32,419 nt of DNA from CAVQCT01 sp964520865 (lineage in GTDB: Bacteria; Zixibacteria; MSB-5A5; GN15; FEB-12): contig CAZFOY010000041.1 in assembly GCA_964520865.1 (NCBI GenBank), positions 1 through 32,419 on the forward strand, given 5' to 3'. Below the pieces are notes generated by a model that saw only the letters and a list, made by a program, of their open reading frames with translations, did not search any database and was not told the origin of the DNA. Of the stretch, positions 29,376 through 32,419 are shown piece after piece. Position 1 is the stretch's first letter. Every line of letters starts with the position of its first letter. Position numbers and translations under genes: made by a program.

Positions 29376-31439
29376 TTAATAGGGATTACAGGGAGGGGCC
29401 GGACCGTCATTGAAGGAATATTCGACAAGTGAAATCAGATCGGCGACGTCGACCGTTCCATTGCAGTCGAAATCAGCAGCCTCAAGGGTCGGAAGCGGCT
29501 CGGGACCGCTGGCGAAAGAGTACTCGACCATGTAGATCAGGTCGGAAACATCAAGGCCGCCGTCGAAATTAACGTCGCCCCGTTGAAGAACCGCATACGC
29601 TACGGTCGACTGGGTATCCGTAATAGTCGAATCACCCCATGACTGAGCCTTGAAGTGAATGGTAGAACTGGCGCCTATCGGCGTCCCCTGGGGAGGATGT
29701 ATGGAAAAGGTGAAAATCGTACTGTCACCGGCCGGAATCGCCCGGTCGAGCGTGTCGGGAGTCACCCAACCATTGTCATCCCATACGATAGCGTTAAAGA
29801 CATCGTTTATAATAGACGGGTTAAAGACTTGATACTCATAGGATCGAGTTGCCCCGGAATAGATAAGAGAGTCGGTTGTGACGATTTTGGAAGATACCTC
29901 ATATGGCAGAATGACGTTGGCGCTGTAAGTAAATAGTGCGCCGGAAGACGATTGAGAGGTATTCACGCCGACCAGCGTGATACTGTAGTAGTTCTCGAAA
30001 TTCGGAATGGTGATATCTCCCTGATAAGTGACAGGGCTGAGCACGATTTTCTCGAAAGCATGGCTTGTTGGACTGGTTGACTTAATAACGTAAGCTCCCC
30101 ATTTTCGCGTGTCGGAGCCATTGAAGATAATGTGCAGTTTGCCGATTTTGCCCGCCGGATAGAAAGTCACGTAACAACTGCCATAGCCGGCCACACTTGC
30201 CGGCGAATTCTGCAGCGGTACGGGATAAACCGTGTGCGACCGCCCGATACTTACCGACGGCTCATAGGTTGCCCCTTCTTCATAGTGCATACCGTCGTAC
30301 CGTTCGGCCGTGCAATAGTTCCAGGCGCAGAATTCCGCCGCCGCTGAATCGGGCGTCCAACCATAGTTGGCGGCAAGCGTATCGGCGAGTGTTTCCATTA
30401 TTGTCTTGTATCGGGCTCCTTCCCAGAGCGACACCAATAGTGTCGTATCGAACTTCTCGGCAAGGAAAGCATCCCAGATGAAACAGCCGTATTTGTGGTC
30501 TGAGTTGTCCATGAGCGACGTCTGCGGCGAATTCATGAACACGTCGAGGTAGTTGTAGTTATCATCAACCTGATTGAACGTGAGATCCTCCGCATAGGTT
30601 GCATCCAACTCCATGAACCAGCTCCCCTCGTTGATATCGTAGGCGAACTGGACACAATGATGGAACTCGTGAGCACACGTTACCTTCGCCGCCCCCACCA
30701 CCGATCCTTCAGGATCATTGTTAGAAGGAAAGCCCAGGAAGTCGTTGTTAAGGACAAGATAGCTGTAATAGTCATTCCAGGGCTGGGGCCCGGCACCTTC
30801 GGGCACGGAATATCCGTAATAGCCGGTCTCCTGGAAATAAACGTCGAACTTGTCATCGCCGCCGAGAACCCCATCCGAAGGCGGCATTAGATAACCGAGT
30901 TGTTGTTGCTCGGCGAGAGCGGTATCGCAGTAGGATGCGCACCTCTCAACAAAGTCCGGCACACCGTCGGAGTCATTGTCTTCGGCCGGGACGGCGTTCG
31001 TGCCGGTGAGATCGTAATGGAACTTGAAGAAACCACTTGGCGAATAATAGACAGAGTCGGCAGGCAGTCTTCCAAGGGCGGCGGTGATCGCCTGCTGGGT
31101 TGCGGATGACAGCTTGGCCCAGTTCAACCTGATATCAACGAGCACCATGGTCGCCCCGCGGGAATCGACCCGCTCCGAGGCCGCAAGGTTCAGCGATTGG
31201 TACTTCGATGGAAGTGAATGATAGTTTCTGATCGCGGTAACTTCGAGAAGCGCCCGCTGGTCGTAAGTGAGAGCACCGGCTAAATAGTCCTGCTTAATCA
31301 GGCTCAGGGGGTCGATACCGGATGCAACCGGTTGCTTATCTGCAAACACCGGCGTATTTGCAGACAGCCCGATCGCCATAACGCACAGAATCGTCAGGAC
31401 AATCGAGACCTGATTATTGCTGCCAGAAGTGCTGCTCAT
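29376..31439 (-). CDS. Secreted putative metalloprotease (MXAN_6640-like) with dockerin-like C-terminus
   Basis: The protein is 687 aa from ATG 31439; the frame continues 11 codons further upstream to a non-ATG start without a better ribosome site. A signal peptide (about 8-34, IVLTILCVMAIGLSANTPVFA) is followed by a calcium-type loop DNDSDGVPDFVE, then the zinc-peptidase motif His257-Glu258-Phe-His260-His261 in CAHEFHHCVQFAYD, as in MXAN_6640-family putative metalloproteases. The last ~65 residues hold two dockerin-type repeats, GDVNFDGGLDVSDLIYMVEY and ADFDCNGTVDVADLISLVEY, each with an EF-hand-like calcium loop. In this group they act more as generic export or attachment modules than as cellulosome parts. 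It is followed on the same strand by the zinc-ribbon gene. Confidence 0.88.
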   Translation of the reverse strand: MSSTSGSNNQVSIVLTILCVMAIGLSANTPVFADKQPVASGIDPLSLIKQDYLAGALTYDQRALLEVTAIRNYHSLPSKYQSLNLAASERVDSRGATMVLVDIRLNWAKLSSATQQAITAALGRLPADSVYYSPSGFFKFHYDLTGTNAVPAEDNDSDGVPDFVERCASYCDTALAEQQQLGYLMPPSDGVLGGDDKFDVYFQETGYYGYSVPEGAGPQPWNDYYSYLVLNNDFLGFPSNNDPEGSVVGAAKVTCAHEFHHCVQFAYDINEGSWFMELDATYAEDLTFNQVDDNYNYLDVFMNSPQTSLMDNSDHKYGCFIWDAFLAEKFDTTLLVSLWEGARYKTIMETLADTLAANYGWTPDSAAAEFCAWNYCTAERYDGMHYEEGATYEPSVSIGRSHTVYPVPLQNSPASVAGYGSCYVTFYPAGKIGKLHIIFNGSDTRKWGAYVIKSTSPTSHAFEKIVLSPVTYQGDITIPNFENYYSITLVGVNTSQSSSGALFTYSANVILPYEVSSKIVTTDSLIYSGATRSYEYQVFNPSIINDVFNAIVWDDNGWVTPDTLDRAIPAGDSTIFTFSIHPPQGTPIGASSTIHFKAQSWGDSTITDTQSTVAYAVLQRGDVNFDGGLDVSDLIYMVEYSFASGPEPLPTLEAADFDCNGTVDVADLISLVEYSFNDGPAPPCNPY

Positions 31440-31580
31440 AATGCCATACTCGTCTCGGTTGAATACGCGCAACTTGTTGATTCGGTCAAAACGTGGGCGA
31501 GTGAGAGTAATCGGCCGACCCTCGGCCGGGGCTGTAAACGGTCAAATGTTAACGTCAAGCGCTTAACGATTTCCTGCTAT

Positions 31581-31608
31581 AATCTATTGAATTCCAACCA
31601 ATTGTCAA
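31581..31608 (-). promoter_or_regulatory. Candidate promoter of the dockerin-tailed protease gene
   Basis: On the minus strand a perfect TTGACA (31608-31603) is followed by a 16-bp spacer and TAGATT (31586-31581). The leader would be about 135 nt and contains a GC-rich hairpin (CGGCCGA-CCC-TCGGCCG, 31512-31528). The -10 match is modest. Confidence 0.4.
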
Positions 31609-31616
31609 CTCAAAAA

Positions 31617-32419
31617 TCAGAGATGAGCCTGAAAGTACTGCTTTGTACCGATCGTCAGGTCCCAGGTCCTTTCATCCGTATAAGATAGATCGATACGGAC
31701 GATATTTCGGGACGAGTTTACAAATCCGAAGCGCAGGCCGACACCCACGCTTTTTCTTAATCCACTCAACCCAAACGGCTCACCAGGCGCCCATATATTC
31801 CCCATATCAGCAAAAACCACGCCGCCCGGGACGAGCGAGAGAATCTCGAGCTTCGAAAAGAAGCGCGCTTCAAGGTTCAGCACGAAGCGTCGGTCGCCGC
31901 TCCGGTAATATTTCGGGAATCCGCGTATGCCGGTAGTACCGCCGAGGATCAACGTCTGTCCCGACTGGTCGTTAACATCGGAGTCGTAGATTATCCTCGA
32001 AGCTAAAGTCACCAGCCGATCTACCCGGCTGTAGTATTTTGCCTCCGTTCGTATCAGATGTCTGAGAGTGTGTCCGGCACGAAACCAGTACTCATGAGAG
32101 TAGTCCAGAAGAAGCAAGTCTCGTGAACCGGCGAGATTAAGGGAGTAGTCAAAGCCGGCGATATCGAACTCCGCCCCGCGGAAATCGGTCCTGAACGCCC
32201 TTCCGTAGTATCCGGTCAGAAAATGACCGGCGCTGAAGTCCTCGGTATATCCGATACCGTCGATAAAGCGGTATCGAACGTACCTGAAGGCTGACAGATG
32301 CGACGTCAATTCAAACTGATGATAGGCCGAATCGCCGGGAAAGGAGGCGTTGGCCAACAGGCTGTCGTAGGGATCGGCGGACATGATCGTCTTGTCCGAG
32401 TTCTTTTCGAACCGGTACA
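31617..32419 (-). CDS. Omp85/BamA-type outer-membrane barrel protein, C-terminal part
   Basis: The gene is cut by the right edge of the window: the frame stays open through 32419, so the N-terminus is missing. The visible ~267 residues are alternating barrel strands. The diagnostic loop-6 motif of Omp85 proteins is present as GGTTGIRGFPKYY (the (V/I)RG(F/Y) element), followed by FVLNLEARFFSKLEILSLVPGGVVFADMGNIW and the strand VGVGLRFGFVN, as in the C-terminal region of BamA/TamA-like proteins. Which subfamily cannot be told without the POTRA region. It ends about 180 bp upstream of the protease start, on the same strand. Confidence 0.82.
   Translation of the reverse strand, partial: YRFEKNSDKTIMSADPYDSLLANASFPGDSAYHQFELTSHLSAFRYVRYRFIDGIGYTEDFSAGHFLTGYYGRAFRTDFRGAEFDIAGFDYSLNLAGSRDLLLLDYSHEYWFRAGHTLRHLIRTEAKYYSRVDRLVTLASRIIYDSDVNDQSGQTLILGGTTGIRGFPKYYRSGDRRFVLNLEARFFSKLEILSLVPGGVVFADMGNIWAPGEPFGLSGLRKSVGVGLRFGFVNSSRNIVRIDLSYTDERTWDLTIGTKQYFQAHL

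Overview
The window looks like a scaffold from an uncultured Gram-negative bacterium of the FCB group, and Candidatus Zixibacteria or a close relative is my best guess. The signs are secreted proteins ending in an Asn-Tyr-Pro-Asn-Pro-Phe-Asn-Pro sorting/FlgD-Ig-like tail, a metalloprotease with a C-terminal dockerin-like pair of repeats, a FadL/PorV-like outer-membrane protein, an Omp85 barrel, many lipoproteins, and roughly mid-50s GC with GTG and TTG starts. This placement is inference from protein style, not from a marker gene. A run of 100 N (16451-16550) marks a scaffold join. No stretch of more than 300 bases lacks a gene.

Layout, 1-10 kb: a tRNA-Ala(GGC) and a 14-TM drug-efflux MFS transporter on the minus strand. 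Divergent from these is an ECF sigma factor / zinc anti-sigma factor / lipoprotein operon closed by an intrinsic terminator. Next is a deoxynucleoside salvage pair (deoB-deoC, overlapping by 4 nt). A plus-strand group follows: a small Cys-rich protein, an archaemetzincin homologue whose catalytic motif is destroyed, and a MrfA/YprA-type DUF1998 helicase. A ComB-like protein and a SlyD-type FKBP lie on the minus strand.

Layout, 10-19.4 kb: a minus-strand membrane-protein cluster (polytopic protein, excisionase-type HTH overlapping it by 4 nt, 85-aa membrane protein, DUF2723 glycosyltransferase-like protein). After it come a small lipoprotein, a MerB-fold protein with both catalytic cysteines changed to serine, a DUF169 protein, the gap flanked by two copies of a palindromic repeat, a small membrane protein, an MscS channel, and an AT-richer orphan gene.

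Layout, 19.4-32.4 kb: a threonine-to-glycine operon (SDR-type tdh plus kbl); a QueT-like transporter carrying an extra block of about 120 residues, downstream of a WYL regulator; then a divergent region with a strong -24/-12 (sigma-54) promoter match and two interleaved perfect dyads. These lead into a three-gene export operon: a 690-aa putative lipoprotein, a FadL/PorV-like outer-membrane protein, and an M6 metalloprotease with a sorting tail. The window ends with a zinc-ribbon protein, a second secreted metalloprotease with a dockerin-like tail, and an Omp85-type barrel running off the right edge.

The most interesting parts are the apparently sigma-54-driven export operon and its interleaved dyads (23759-28959), two enzyme-fold proteins with lost active sites (6041-6583 and 14649-15335), and the expanded QueT (21817-22644).
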